From Campylobacter sp. RM16189 (GTDB taxonomy: Bacteria > Campylobacterota > Campylobacteria > Campylobacterales > Campylobacteraceae): DNA of 64,000 bases. Position 1 is the first letter of the stretch; each line of letters opens with the position of its first letter. The translations under genes were made by a program, and so were the position numbers. The notes under the pieces are model-generated. The model was given only the letters and a program-made list of their open reading frames with translations, did no database searches and was not told the DNA's origin. Shown here piece by piece: positions 38,272 to 47,334 of this stretch. The stretch spans positions 62,001-126,000 of the forward strand of contig NZ_LIWR01000044.1 in the NCBI RefSeq assembly GCF_012978815.1, in the 5' to 3' direction.

Positions 38272-39387
38272 CTAAACTAGCAGCAAATTATCAATATGCA
38301 CGACATCATCGTCATATTTATGCCCTAAAATTTCCTCTATCTCCTCGCTCTTTCTGCCCTTTATTAACATAATTTCACTTGAAGAGTAATTACTTATACC
38401 CTTTGCTATAACATCTTTTACATTTAATATCTCAACTATCTGTCCGCGCTCAAATTCTCCGCTGACATCTTTTATGCCAACACTTAATAGACTTTTTCCG
38501 CTTTTTAGCGCTTTAGCTGCACCCTCATCGATAATTATTGTGCCTTTTTTGCTTGTGCCATATCCCAGCCAATATTTACGCGAACTAATCTTCTTGTCCT
38601 GCCTTAAAAACAGAGTTCCTATCTCCTCGCCTTTAACGGCTCTTATTATATTTTCAGGATTTTCACCATTTACTATTATCAAATTCGTGCCTATTTTAGT
38701 AGCCATTTGAGCGGCTATTATCTTAGTTATCATGCCACCTGTGCCAAATTTACTACCCTCGCCTTGAGCCATATTTTTAATATCTTCATTAATGTCTTCA
38801 ACTAAATTGACAAATTTAGCATCCTTATAAACATTTGGATTTTTATCATATAGCCCATCTATATCGCTTAAAATTATTAACAAATCAGCATCTATAAGCC
38901 CTGATACAAGAGCGCTTAAAGTGTCATTATCACCGACCTTTAATTCGTCACTTACTACCGGATCATTTTCATTTATAATAGGAATTATTTTTTTAGCCAG
39001 AAGTGTGCTACATACGTTTCTTGCGTTTAAGTATCTATTTCTATCGCTAAAATCACTTCTGGTTAGAAGTAGTTGCGCTATAGTCTTACCATGCGCCCAA
39101 AATAAAATTTGATACAAATGTATTAAGGCAACCTGTCCTACCGATGCCAAAGCCTGCTTCTCATTTAATGTCTTTGGTCGCTCATTTATATTAAGCTCTC
39201 CCATGCCGGCACCAACGGCTCCAGAGGTTACAAGAGTGACTTCAAAGCCCTCGTCCACAAGTCTAGCTATACTTGCAACTATGCGTTTAATTTTCTCTTC
39301 GTTTAGTTTGCCGTTTGATTTAGTAAGAGTAGATGTGCCTACTTTGATCACAACTCTTTTGATATCTTTTAATGCTTTTCTACTCAT
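38272..39387 (-). CDS. proB: Glutamate 5-kinase with PUA domain
   Basis: First step of proline synthesis. The 371-aa protein has the amino-acid kinase domain (residues 1-260; KVGTSTLTK, VTSGAVGAGMGEL, INENDPVVSDELKVGDNDTLSALVSG, GEGSKFGTGGMITKI) and a C-terminal PUA domain (about 275-350). The kinase domain is the site of proline feedback in homologues. First gene of the leftward pro operon; nhaA diverges 94 bp away. Confidence 0.97.
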   Translation of the reverse strand: MSRKALKDIKRVVIKVGTSTLTKSNGKLNEEKIKRIVASIARLVDEGFEVTLVTSGAVGAGMGELNINERPKTLNEKQALASVGQVALIHLYQILFWAHGKTIAQLLLTRSDFSDRNRYLNARNVCSTLLAKKIIPIINENDPVVSDELKVGDNDTLSALVSGLIDADLLIILSDIDGLYDKNPNVYKDAKFVNLVEDINEDIKNMAQGEGSKFGTGGMITKIIAAQMATKIGTNLIIVNGENPENIIRAVKGEEIGTLFLRQDKKISSRKYWLGYGTSKKGTIIIDEGAAKALKSGKSLLSVGIKDVSGEFERGQIVEILNVKDVIAKGISNYSSSEIMLIKGRKSEEIEEILGHKYDDDVVHIDNLLLV

Positions 39388-39481
39388 TTTTTACCTTAAA
39401 TTTTAAAAAAATTATATCTAAAAAAGCCTTATTTTAATTTTTTAATGTTAATATAAAAGATTAAAAAACCAGGAGGTAATA

Positions 39482-40672
39482 ATGAGTGGAATTAAGAGCG
39501 GAATAAAGAAATTTCTGCAACATCAAGCCAGTTCCGGCATTATATTGATGATCGCTACAGTACTTGCGCTAATTTGTCAAAATACTTTTTTAAGTCATTT
39601 TTATAATGAATTTTTACGCACTCCTTTTAGTGTAAGTTTTGGTGAATATGGTCTAAATAAGCCGTTAATTCTTTGGGTTAATGACGGACTTATGGCGGTA
39701 TTTTTCTTTCTAATCGGACTTGAGCTAAAACGCGAGGTTATAGAAGGTGAGCTAAGAGATCCTGCTCAAATAGGACTTCCTATCATAGGTGCCGTTGGAG
39801 GTGTTATATTACCGGCTATAATATTTTGGATGTTTACTAAAGATGATAGTTTTGCACTTAGAGGATGGGCTATACCTACAGCTACGGATATAGCATTCGC
39901 TCTTGGAATTTTAAGTCTGCTTGGTTCAAGAGTGCCGACCAGCCTCAAAGTATTTTTGATGACTTTAGCCATTATAGACGACCTCTGTGCTATCGTTATT
40001 ATCGCTTTATTTTACACAAGTAAACTAAGTTTAGCATCCCTGCTTATATCGGGAAGCTGTCTAGTAGTGCTATTTGCACTAAATAGGCTAGGGGTTAAAA
40101 GCAAAATAGCCTTTTTGGTCGTTGGCCTAATTCTGTGGGTAAGTGTGTTAAAATCAGGTGTTCACGCAACTATAGCAGGCGTTGTGGCGGCATTTTTCAT
40201 ACCTCTTAGCTTTAAAGATGAACCAAACCATTCAATGCTAAAAAATATAGAGCATGATCTTCATGGCTGGGTAGCATTTGCGATCTTACCTATATTTGCA
40301 TTCGTAAACGCAGGAGTTTCACTTAAAGGCATAGATATAGGACACATCTTATCGCCTGTGCCTCTTGGTACTATTCTTGGACTATTTATAGGTAAGCAAA
40401 TCGGAGTATTCAGCTTTAGCTTCATGGCTATAAAATTTGGATTTGCAGGGCTACCAGATAAGGCAACTTACAAGCAGCTATACGGAGTAGCGATACTATG
40501 TGGAGTCGGTTTTACTATGAGTCTATTCGTAAACGGACTAGCATACCACGACTCTGACGCATTTGCACACACAGACAAGTTAGCTATTTTACTAGGCTCA
40601 TTCATATCAGGCATTATAGGCTACATAATGCTTAGGTTCACAACTAGCGCAAATACAAACAATAATGACTAA
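39482..40672 (+). CDS. nhaA: Na+/H+ antiporter NhaA
   Basis: A 396-aa inner-membrane antiporter with 12 helices. The transport-site pair of Asp is in LAIIDDLCAIVIIALFY, with the characteristic PTATDIAFALGIL and GVGFTMSLFVNGLAY segments. The ribosome site AGGAGGTAAT (39471-39480) is unusually close to consensus for this genome, suggesting strong translation. Stand-alone gene ended by the hairpin at 40675-40700. Confidence 0.97.
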   Translation: MSGIKSGIKKFLQHQASSGIILMIATVLALICQNTFLSHFYNEFLRTPFSVSFGEYGLNKPLILWVNDGLMAVFFFLIGLELKREVIEGELRDPAQIGLPIIGAVGGVILPAIIFWMFTKDDSFALRGWAIPTATDIAFALGILSLLGSRVPTSLKVFLMTLAIIDDLCAIVIIALFYTSKLSLASLLISGSCLVVLFALNRLGVKSKIAFLVVGLILWVSVLKSGVHATIAGVVAAFFIPLSFKDEPNHSMLKNIEHDLHGWVAFAILPIFAFVNAGVSLKGIDIGHILSPVPLGTILGLFIGKQIGVFSFSFMAIKFGFAGLPDKATYKQLYGVAILCGVGFTMSLFVNGLAYHDSDAFAHTDKLAILLGSFISGIIGYIMLRFTTSANTNNND

Positions 40673-40674
40673 TC

Positions 40675-40700
40675 TAAACCTGCCAAAAATGGCAGGTTTA
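40675..40700 (+). terminator. Terminator after nhaA
   Basis: TAAACCTGCC (40675-40684) and GGCAGGTTTA (40691-40700) form a 10-bp stem with a 6-base loop, 3 bp past the nhaA stop. The trailing T-run is short. Confidence 0.75.
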
Positions 40701-40812
40701 CTCAGATTATAAATAACACAAATAATAAATCAATATTCTTAAATAATATTAAATATTTTTTTATCATACTTTGGCTACTATTTTGATATTTCAAAATAAA
40801 GGAGCGCTTTTG

Positions 40813-41967
40813 ATGAAGTTTTTCATTTCTATTTTAATGATTTTCAATCTGGCATTTGCTAAAGATTTTTTAGTAAAAGATATGCGCGGCGTAGAGGTAA
40901 AAATCGCTGAACCGCTTACGAAGATAGCGACTATCGATGATGGCTTTGTCGAAGGCGTGATGACGCATCTTGGCGTGATTGACAAGGTTAAGGTTATCGG
41001 CTCTTGGTCGATGAAAAGAGACTACAAATACTCCTTCACAAGGCGCTCAGGCGAGAGCTACACGCTTCGCGGCTGGAACACGATGAAGTATCTTCACCCT
41101 TGGCTTGATGAGCTAACCTGCATAAATTCACCGCAAGGAAACGTGATAAATTTTGAAAATTTAGCCAACGAAAATCCGCAACTCGTCATCCTTCGCGTAG
41201 GCGACTGCACGCTTAGAGGCTCAAACAAAGACGCGGTTGAAAAGACAATATCGACCATAGAGGCCCTTGGTCTTCCGCTTGTAGTGATTTATGCTCCTCA
41301 AGGGGCTGAAATTTCGACCATGAAAGAGGAGATGAGAGTTCTTGGCGACGTGTTTAATCAAAGGCAAAAGGCTCTTAAGCTATTTGAATATCTTGACGGC
41401 ACTCAAAAGCTCATTGAGGAGCGAACATCCAAGCTAAAAGAGAGCGAAAAAGTAAGCATGCTTTACATGGGGCTTAATCCAAACGTGCGCAAAAACGGCG
41501 GTATGGCGACAGCTTACGGAGTAAATACGCCCGAATCTTTCATCATACAAAATGTCGCAGGTGCTAAAAACGCATTTACGGGCGATGGCACAAACGTGAT
41601 CTTAAGCACTGAGCAGCTTTACGCGATAGATCCTGATGTGATCGTGCTTCCTACATCAAACGGCTATCACCCTGCAAGCGAGCTTCTAGACTCTCCTGAC
41701 TTTGAAAAGCTAGGCGAGCTAAAAGCGGTGCAAAACAAGCGCGTATATGCGATGCCTTGGTCGCCGATGAACTGCGCTAGACGCGTTGAATACCCTATCG
41801 ACATGCTAATCATCGCAAAAGCTGCGTATCCAAAGCTATTTAGCGATATAAAGGTTCATGAGTTCGTGCTTAAATTTTATAAGGACGTTTATGGCGTAGA
41901 TGAGGCTACGGCTAAGGCGCTAAGAAGCGAGCAAATTTTAGACTGGACCGTGGAAGATGACTTCTAG
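40813..41967 (+). CDS. Periplasmic binding protein of a second FecCD-type importer
   Basis: A 384-aa protein with signal peptide MKFFISILMIFNLAFA. The start at 40813 is chosen since AAAGGAG precedes it and the signal peptide then begins at residue 1. It is a TroA/FecB-fold binding protein: FVEGVMTHLGVIDKVKVIG, NFENLANENPQLVILRVG, EALGLPLVVIYAP and STEQLYAIDPDVIVLPTSNGY. The mature protein begins KDFLVKDMRGVEVKI. No TonB receptor is nearby. Substrate could be an iron, Mo/W or other metal complex; not determinable. Confidence 0.82.
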   Translation: MKFFISILMIFNLAFAKDFLVKDMRGVEVKIAEPLTKIATIDDGFVEGVMTHLGVIDKVKVIGSWSMKRDYKYSFTRRSGESYTLRGWNTMKYLHPWLDELTCINSPQGNVINFENLANENPQLVILRVGDCTLRGSNKDAVEKTISTIEALGLPLVVIYAPQGAEISTMKEEMRVLGDVFNQRQKALKLFEYLDGTQKLIEERTSKLKESEKVSMLYMGLNPNVRKNGGMATAYGVNTPESFIIQNVAGAKNAFTGDGTNVILSTEQLYAIDPDVIVLPTSNGYHPASELLDSPDFEKLGELKAVQNKRVYAMPWSPMNCARRVEYPIDMLIIAKAAYPKLFSDIKVHEFVLKFYKDVYGVDEATAKALRSEQILDWTVEDDF

Positions 41968-42997
41968 CGAGCGTGCTAAGTCAAAATTTAAATCAAAATA
42001 TGTATTTTTAATATTTCTCGTCGCGATACTTGCCGTTTGCATGGTAGCAGCACTCATGCTTGGGGATTATAAAATTTCCGTCAGCAAGATAATTAGCGTG
42101 CTTGGACTTAAGCTTTTTGATTTAGAGGCTTCGGGAATAACAAAAATGGATCAGATCGTGGTTTTTGATATCAGAATGCCTCGAATTTTAACCGCAGCAA
42201 TCATCGGCTTTGCCCTATCAAACGCAGGTGCCGTGTATCAAGCCTGTTTTAGAAATCCGCTTGTCGAGCCGTTTATCTTAGGAGCTAGCTCGGGAGCTGC
42301 GCTTGGAGCGGCATTTGGGATCATATTTGCGGGATTTTTCCTAAGCATAACGGCAAGCGCGTTTATGTTTTCGCTTTTGGCGGTATTTTTATCATACACA
42401 TTAGCGCGAAATGGCGGCATAGTGCCTGTGGTGGGGCTTATACTTTCAGGCGTGATCGTAGGCTCGATATTTTCGGCGGGCGTTTCTATCATCAAGTATG
42501 TAAGCGAGGATGCGCAACTTCGCGAGATAACATTTTGGATGATGGGTGGGCTATACTACTCCAAATGGGACGCACTTGGCGAAATTTTAGCAGTCGTTGC
42601 GGTGTGTTTTGCGGTTTTAAGCGCGCTTTCTTGGAAGCTAAATTTGCTCTCTTTAGGGGATAATCAAGCAAAAAGCCTCGGTATAAATCCCGAGAAGTAC
42701 AAATTTATCTTTATCGTCATAGCTACGCTCATGACTGCAACCTGCGTGGCAAACGTCGGCATAATCGCATGGATAGGGCTTATCATGCCGCATGTGGCAA
42801 GGCTTTTAATTGGGCCTGATAATCGCTGGGTGCTACCGATAGCGGGGCTTTTGGGCGCGATTTACCTGCTTATATGCGACACCTTAGCGCGCACGATAAC
42901 GATAGCTGAAATTCCCGTTGGTATCATCACTTCGCTTGTGGGCGCGCCGTTTTTGATAGTGCTTTTAAGAAGCAAGGCAAAGGAGCTTTTAAAATGA
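41957..42997 (+). CDS. FecCD-type ABC permease (second system)
   Basis: A 346-aa inner-membrane permease with about ten helices. It has RMPRILTAAIIGFALSNAGAVYQ, the coupling-helix region LGDNQAKSLGIN and NVGIIAWIGLIMPHVARLLIGPDNR. The start lies 11 bp inside the binding-protein gene, and its end overlaps the ATPase by 4 bp. Confidence 0.93.
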   Translation: MTSSERAKSKFKSKYVFLIFLVAILAVCMVAALMLGDYKISVSKIISVLGLKLFDLEASGITKMDQIVVFDIRMPRILTAAIIGFALSNAGAVYQACFRNPLVEPFILGASSGAALGAAFGIIFAGFFLSITASAFMFSLLAVFLSYTLARNGGIVPVVGLILSGVIVGSIFSAGVSIIKYVSEDAQLREITFWMMGGLYYSKWDALGEILAVVAVCFAVLSALSWKLNLLSLGDNQAKSLGINPEKYKFIFIVIATLMTATCVANVGIIAWIGLIMPHVARLLIGPDNRWVLPIAGLLGAIYLLICDTLARTITIAEIPVGIITSLVGAPFLIVLLRSKAKELLK

Positions 42998-43767
42998 GTT
43001 TTTCAAATATGCTTGAGGCCAAAAATTTATCGTTTAGTTATGGGGATTTTGCGCTTAAAAACATAAATTTAAGCGTTAAAAGAGGCACTATCTGCGGACT
43101 GCTTGGAGCAAACGGAAGCGGTAAGAGCACATTTTTTAACTGCTGCATGAATTTTTTAGAGCTTAAAGAGGGGGAGATCCTCATAAATTCGGAGGTTTCA
43201 AACCGCAAGGACTCATCTTGGCTGGCTAAAAATATCGCTTACGTAGCTCAAAATTTGGAGCTAAATTTCCCATTTTACGCAAAAGATATCGTGCTCATGG
43301 GGCGCTCTCCTCACATAAAAAGCATATTTGGTCCAAGCAAAAAGGATAAACAGATAGTGCGCGAGGCTATGGAATTTATCGGTATATCAGAGCTTGCCGA
43401 TAAGCGCATGAGCGAACTTAGCGGCGGGCAGCGCCAGCTTGTATTTATCGCGCGTGCTTTGGCGCAAGAGACACCTTTGATGCTACTTGATGAGCCCACA
43501 TCTGCACTTGATTTTAAAAACCAAATTTTGCTTTGGAAAATTCTGCAAAAGATCGCAAGCGAGGGCAAAACGATCATGATATGCACGCATGAGCCAAACC
43601 ATATATTATGGTTTTGCGATGAGGTCGTGGCGTTCGACAAAGGCGAAGTAGTCGCCACAGGCAAGGTAAAAGATATCATAAACAATGAGTTTTTAAAGCG
43701 AATTTACGGCGATACTTGCAAATTTAAAAGCCTCAAAGAGCGCGATATAATATTTCCGAATTTATGA
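42994..43767 (+). CDS. FecE-type ABC ATPase (second system)
   Basis: A 257-aa ATPase with Walker A GLLGANGSGKSTF, Q-loop VAQNLEL, signature LSGGQRQLVFIARAL, Walker B LMLLDEPTSALD and an H-loop in ICTHEPN. It completes the importer begun at 40813 and is the paralogous counterpart of the ATPase at 10142-10882. Confidence 0.93.
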   Translation: MSFSNMLEAKNLSFSYGDFALKNINLSVKRGTICGLLGANGSGKSTFFNCCMNFLELKEGEILINSEVSNRKDSSWLAKNIAYVAQNLELNFPFYAKDIVLMGRSPHIKSIFGPSKKDKQIVREAMEFIGISELADKRMSELSGGQRQLVFIARALAQETPLMLLDEPTSALDFKNQILLWKILQKIASEGKTIMICTHEPNHILWFCDEVVAFDKGEVVATGKVKDIINNEFLKRIYGDTCKFKSLKERDIIFPNL

Positions 43768-43815
43768 TTTTAACTTCTAAATAGATACAATTGGCTTTAA
43801 ATTTAGGAATTTAAA

Positions 43816-44277
43816 GTGAAAGAGAAAATTTTAGTAAGTGCGTGCCTGCTTGGCGTAAACTGCAAATACAACGGCTCAAGCAACCAAACAAAAGAGCTTG
43901 AGCGCAAATTTAACCATCTTGCTTTGAACTATGAAATTTTATCCGTCTGTCCCGAAGAGCTTGGCGGGCTTGCAACTCCAAGAGAGGTAGCTGAGATAAA
44001 TGGCGAAAAAGTCTTTACAAAAAGCGGCAAGGACGTAACCGAGCAGTTTTTAAAAGGGGCTAAAATTTGTGTCGATCTAGCCTTAAAAAATGGCTGTAAA
44101 TTCGCCGTTTTAAAATCCAAAAGCCCAAGTTGCGGAAGCAAGTTTATATATGATGGAACATTTAGCAAAACTCTTAAAACAGGCGATGGCTTTACGGCAA
44201 GAGCTCTAAGGCAACTCGGCATAAAAATTTTAGATGAAAATTTCAGTTTAGATTATGAAATAAATTTAATCATCTAG
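43816..44277 (+). CDS. DUF523 family protein
   Basis: A 153-aa cytoplasmic protein of the DUF523 family, recognised by ILVSACLLGVNCKYNG at the N-terminus, CPEELGGLATPRE and AVLKSKSPSCGSKFIYDGTF. The conserved Cys pairs suggest metal or thiol chemistry, but the family has no settled function. Preceded by its own ribosome site in a 48-bp gap after the ABC ATPase gene. Confidence 0.88.
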   Translation: MKEKILVSACLLGVNCKYNGSSNQTKELERKFNHLALNYEILSVCPEELGGLATPREVAEINGEKVFTKSGKDVTEQFLKGAKICVDLALKNGCKFAVLKSKSPSCGSKFIYDGTFSKTLKTGDGFTARALRQLGIKILDENFSLDYEINLII

Positions 44278-44475
44278 CACATTATTTAAATTTTAAAGCC
44301 AGTAATGCTTTTTGGTAGTTGAATCAAATAAAAAATCGCCAAGCACAGTCAAAAAATTACTAAGCAAGATAAATTTTAATAACATAAATCTGCCTTTGAA
44401 ATTTAAATTTAACTTCTGATAAATAAATTTAAAATAAATTTAACTTTAACTTGCTACAATACACACCTATTTGAT

Positions 44476-44551
44476 GGTCGCGTAGCTCAGCTGGTAGAGC
44501 ACTACCTTGACATGGTAGTGGTCGGAGGTTCAAGTCCTCTCGTGGCCACCA
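44476..44551 (+). tRNA. tRNA-Val (GAC anticodon)
   Basis: A 76-nt cloverleaf with encoded CCA. Acceptor strands GGTCGCG and CGTGGCC pair with two G-U wobbles; D-arm TAGCTCAGCTGGTAGAGC; anticodon stem CTACC/GGTAG with loop TTGACAT giving GAC (Val); T-arm GGAGG TTCAAGT CCTCT. Its 3' 19 nt are part of attL of the integrated element, and the gene stays intact after integration. Confidence 0.97.
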
Positions 44552-44552
44552 T
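44533..44552 (+). repeat. attL, 20-bp direct repeat in tRNA-Val 3' end
   Basis: AGTCCTCTCGTGGCCACCAT, identical to attR at 59056-59075; flanking bases differ on both sides, so the shared core is exactly 20 bp. It covers the T-stem 3' side, acceptor 3' strand and CCA. Confidence 0.92.
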
Positions 44553-44684
44553 TTCTCCCATTTTTTACCTATTCTTAACATTAATTTCATTTTAATTTTC
44601 TTGAATTAATAGCCTAAAATAAGCACTTTTTTACGCATTTAGGTATTTTTTAATTTTACTCAAATATAATTCGTTGTAATTTTA

Positions 44685-44725
44685 AAAGGTAAGAAATTAG
44701 GTAAGAAAAATTTATTAGGTAAGAA
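44685..44725 (+). repeat. Integrase arm-type sites, left end
   Basis: Three direct copies of the 11-mer (T/A)(T/A)AGGTAAGAA: 44685-44695, 44697-44707 and 44715-44725. The first two are spaced 12 bp apart, the same as a pair at the right end (58975-58997). An inverted partial copy (TTACCTATTCTTAA) lies near 44565-44578. These look like arm-binding sites for the tyrosine integrase beside them. Confidence 0.6.
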
Positions 44726-44734
44726 GTCGATAAA

Positions 44735-46003
44735 ATGGCCAATGTTTCAAGGAACTATTTAACAGATCGAGATATAAGAAAACTTGAGCCAAAAAATAAG
44801 GAATATATTAAAGCCGTAGGAGCTCCAAAAGAACTATACATCTCCATTAATCCAAGTGGGCTTAAAAGTTTTTTCATCAGACTAAAAGACAAAAAGAGAA
44901 AAAAACTAAAAGATTTCAGACCGGGCATTTACAGTGTAGAAGAAGCAAGAAAAGATGCTCTAGGTATTTTGAATAACCTAGAACAAGGCAAGAGCCTAGA
45001 AAGCCTTGATCATAAAAGCAATAAGTATATTTTTGGCAATTTGGCTAGTGAGTGGCTAGAACAAAAGAAAGCAATTGCTCATGAGAGCTACTATGTAAAA
45101 ATCAAAAGCCGCTTAGATACTTATATACTACCCTCACTATCAAACAAGGATGCAAAAGAAATTAAGGCATCAGATTTAAAATCTTTATTAACACCTATCT
45201 TTAACCCTAATAATCCAAGCAAATCGAGGCTTGAGACAATCTATAGAATAATAGGGTATTTGAAAGATATTTTTAAAACACCTTGTAGAGATGGGTATAT
45301 TTTACTTGATCCAACACAGTATTTAAGTGAAGAATTTCCAACATCTAAATCTTTTAATAAAAAGAACGGCATTGATACAAGACACCCTGCCCTGATAGAT
45401 GATGATTTGTTAAAAGAGTTTATTCAAGATTTAAAAAACAATAACACTATTGAACTCAACACAAAGCGAGCTATCTATTTACAAATACTTACAGGCAATA
45501 GAGCCGGAAATACAGCAGAGGCAAAATGGGAAGACATTGACCTAAAAAATGGTATTTGGACTATACAGCCTATTGAAATGAAAATGAGAGAAGTCCACCA
45601 TGTATTTTTAAACACCTATGCTATTAAAGTCCTAGAAGAGCAATTTAAATACAGCCAAAGCAGTATCTATGTTTTTCCTAGCATACAAGCAGAAACAGGC
45701 CATATTTCAAGCGGAACTATAAATAAAGCCATAAAAAATATGGGGCAAAAAGACAAATACAAAGGGCTAGCAACCGCACATGGGTTTAGATCAACTTTTA
45801 GGACTATTTGCACGTTGAATAAAGCGGATTTGCTAAAACATGGTGTAACAGAGGAAGCAATAGAGGCCAGCTTAGCGCACAAAGAAAAAAATCAAATAAA
45901 AGAACACTATCAGCGCAAGATGGCAAAAGACAATGTAAGAGCCAAGCTGATGCAATGGTATGGTGATTACCTTAACAATATAGAAGATCTAGGGATATGG
46001 TAA
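44735..46003 (+). CDS. int: Tyrosine-type site-specific integrase
   Basis: A 422-aa tyrosine recombinase of the P4/DUF4102 type. N-terminal arm-binding domain (1-90: LTDRDIRKLEPKNKEYIKA, ISINPSGLKSFFIRLKDK), core-binding domain about 105-215, catalytic domain about 220-400. The catalytic set is complete: Arg-256 in LTGNRAGN, His-349 and Arg-352 in HGFRSTF, His-382 in SLAHKEKN and nucleophile Tyr-392 in HYQR. It lies 182 bp from attL and catalyses integration and excision at tRNA-Val. Its stop overlaps the next gene by 7 bp. Confidence 0.96.
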   Translation: MANVSRNYLTDRDIRKLEPKNKEYIKAVGAPKELYISINPSGLKSFFIRLKDKKRKKLKDFRPGIYSVEEARKDALGILNNLEQGKSLESLDHKSNKYIFGNLASEWLEQKKAIAHESYYVKIKSRLDTYILPSLSNKDAKEIKASDLKSLLTPIFNPNNPSKSRLETIYRIIGYLKDIFKTPCRDGYILLDPTQYLSEEFPTSKSFNKKNGIDTRHPALIDDDLLKEFIQDLKNNNTIELNTKRAIYLQILTGNRAGNTAEAKWEDIDLKNGIWTIQPIEMKMREVHHVFLNTYAIKVLEEQFKYSQSSIYVFPSIQAETGHISSGTINKAIKNMGQKDKYKGLATAHGFRSTFRTICTLNKADLLKHGVTEEAIEASLAHKEKNQIKEHYQRKMAKDNVRAKLMQWYGDYLNNIEDLGIW

Positions 46004-46959
46004 AAAAGGACACTAATAATCATTTAAAATCTAAAGATGGCTTTTATAAAGAAGGATATAATGACTTTGATAAAATGATAAAAAATTTAGAAAATAAACT
46101 AAAAAGCATTGATAAATCTTCTGAAAAATATAAAGAAATTTCACACAAATTGCATATACAACTTAATGAATTACATAAAAAAGATGAAAATTTTGATAAG
46201 CAACACAAAGAATTTGCGAATGATGTATATAAAATTATTGATGAAGTTGCTGAAAATGTAAAAAAAGAAAATAACGACACTTACACATTGCAGAGTGAAT
46301 TAATAAAGGCATTTATGATATTAGTAGCATCTGATAAAACAGTCGATTTTTATAAAAAATTAATTGAAGATAATGATTTTGCTTCAAAAATATATATATT
46401 CAACAGACTTCATGAATCAAAAGTTAAAAATAAAAGTTTAACAAAGAATATAGCTCTGATGATAGCATTTTTGATAGTAGAATTTTGTAATCTTTTTTAT
46501 AAGCTTAATAGAAGCGAAAAAGACAAAATACAACATCTTAACAAAATGGATAAGATAAAAAAAGAGATTAGCCATCATATTGAAGTAGTGGAATATCTAC
46601 TAGATGAATATATACCAAACAATCCATTAATACTTTCTATTGAAGAAAGAGAAACTCTAGAAACATTAAGAACACCAACTTCAAATAATCTAAAAACCAT
46701 CAAAACAATAGCACTTCAAGGATGTTCAAACTATAAAGAGATGTTAAAAGATGCTTACAAAATGTCTGCTCGAATGAATTTCTTTTCAGGAACTAGCATG
46801 GAGAAAAAATACGAAAATAGAAGAGATCTTACAGAACATTATCAAAAACATTTTCTTAAAATTGCCGAAATATACAATCTTCCAAAGGAAGAGTTTGAAA
46901 GAAATGAGCTTTTAAATGTTTTAAAAAAATTTGTGAAAAAAAATCATTTTACATCATAA
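45997..46959 (+). CDS. Unknown coiled-coil protein, element cargo
   Basis: A 320-aa protein with no family I recognise. Residues 20-100 are strongly charged and predicted coiled coil (KNLENKLKSIDKSSEKYKEISHKL); about 145-165 is a hydrophobic stretch (NIALMIAFLIVEFCNLFY), possibly a membrane helix; the rest is helical. It starts 7 bp inside integrase and is AT-richer than its neighbours. The slot between integrase and the AlpA-like gene often carries accessory or phage-defence genes in PICIs; that role is only inferred. Confidence 0.55.
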   Translation: MVKKDTNNHLKSKDGFYKEGYNDFDKMIKNLENKLKSIDKSSEKYKEISHKLHIQLNELHKKDENFDKQHKEFANDVYKIIDEVAENVKKENNDTYTLQSELIKAFMILVASDKTVDFYKKLIEDNDFASKIYIFNRLHESKVKNKSLTKNIALMIAFLIVEFCNLFYKLNRSEKDKIQHLNKMDKIKKEISHHIEVVEYLLDEYIPNNPLILSIEERETLETLRTPTSNNLKTIKTIALQGCSNYKEMLKDAYKMSARMNFFSGTSMEKKYENRRDLTEHYQKHFLKIAEIYNLPKEEFERNELLNVLKKFVKKNHFTS

Positions 46960-47040
46960 AATATCTCTATATATTATTCTCAAAATTGTTTTTAGTTTTT
47001 AAAAATAAAATTGTTTAAGGTTTTTTTCATTATGCAATAA

Positions 47041-47076
47041 AATACTCCAAACAAAAAAAACGAAAAGAGGAGTATT
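47041..47076 (+). promoter_or_regulatory. Inverted repeat covering the ribosome site of the AlpA-like gene
   Basis: AATACTCC (47041-47048) pairs with GGAGTATT (47069-47076) with a 20-base loop. The right arm contains the gene's ribosome site (GAGGAG, 47067-47072), 4 bp before the ATG. A hairpin would hide it. Alternatively the repeat is a DNA operator for autoregulation. Confidence 0.5.
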
Positions 47077-47080
47077 CTCA

Positions 47081-47332
47081 ATGTTAGTCACTTCAAACAA
47101 TACGAACACTACACCACTACCTACACCACAGAGTTTAGCTGATGAATGGATGACCCCTGAGCAATTAGAGGCAGAAATCGGCTTAAACATAGCAGCTCAA
47201 GAGCGTATGCGTATGAAAAAACGACAACTAAGCGATAAAAACCCATTGCCATTTAGTAAATTTGGCAGAGTTATACGCTACAGCAGAAAAAGAATTAATG
47301 AGTGGTTATTAAATAACGAACAAAAGGGTTAG
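47081..47332 (+). CDS. AlpA/excisionase-like helix-turn-helix regulator
   Basis: An 83-aa protein with a MerR/AlpA-type winged HTH: WMTPEQLEAEIGLNIAAQERMRMKK, PLPFSKFGRVIRYSRKRINEWLLNNE. In P4-like satellites and Gram-negative PICIs, AlpA activates the island and excision; family membership and location after int suggest the same. The RIxYSRKRINEWL end is typical of excisionase-like HTH proteins. Its ribosome site lies in an inverted repeat. Confidence 0.72.
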   Translation: MLVTSNNTNTTPLPTPQSLADEWMTPEQLEAEIGLNIAAQERMRMKKRQLSDKNPLPFSKFGRVIRYSRKRINEWLLNNEQKG

Positions 47333-47334
47333 AT

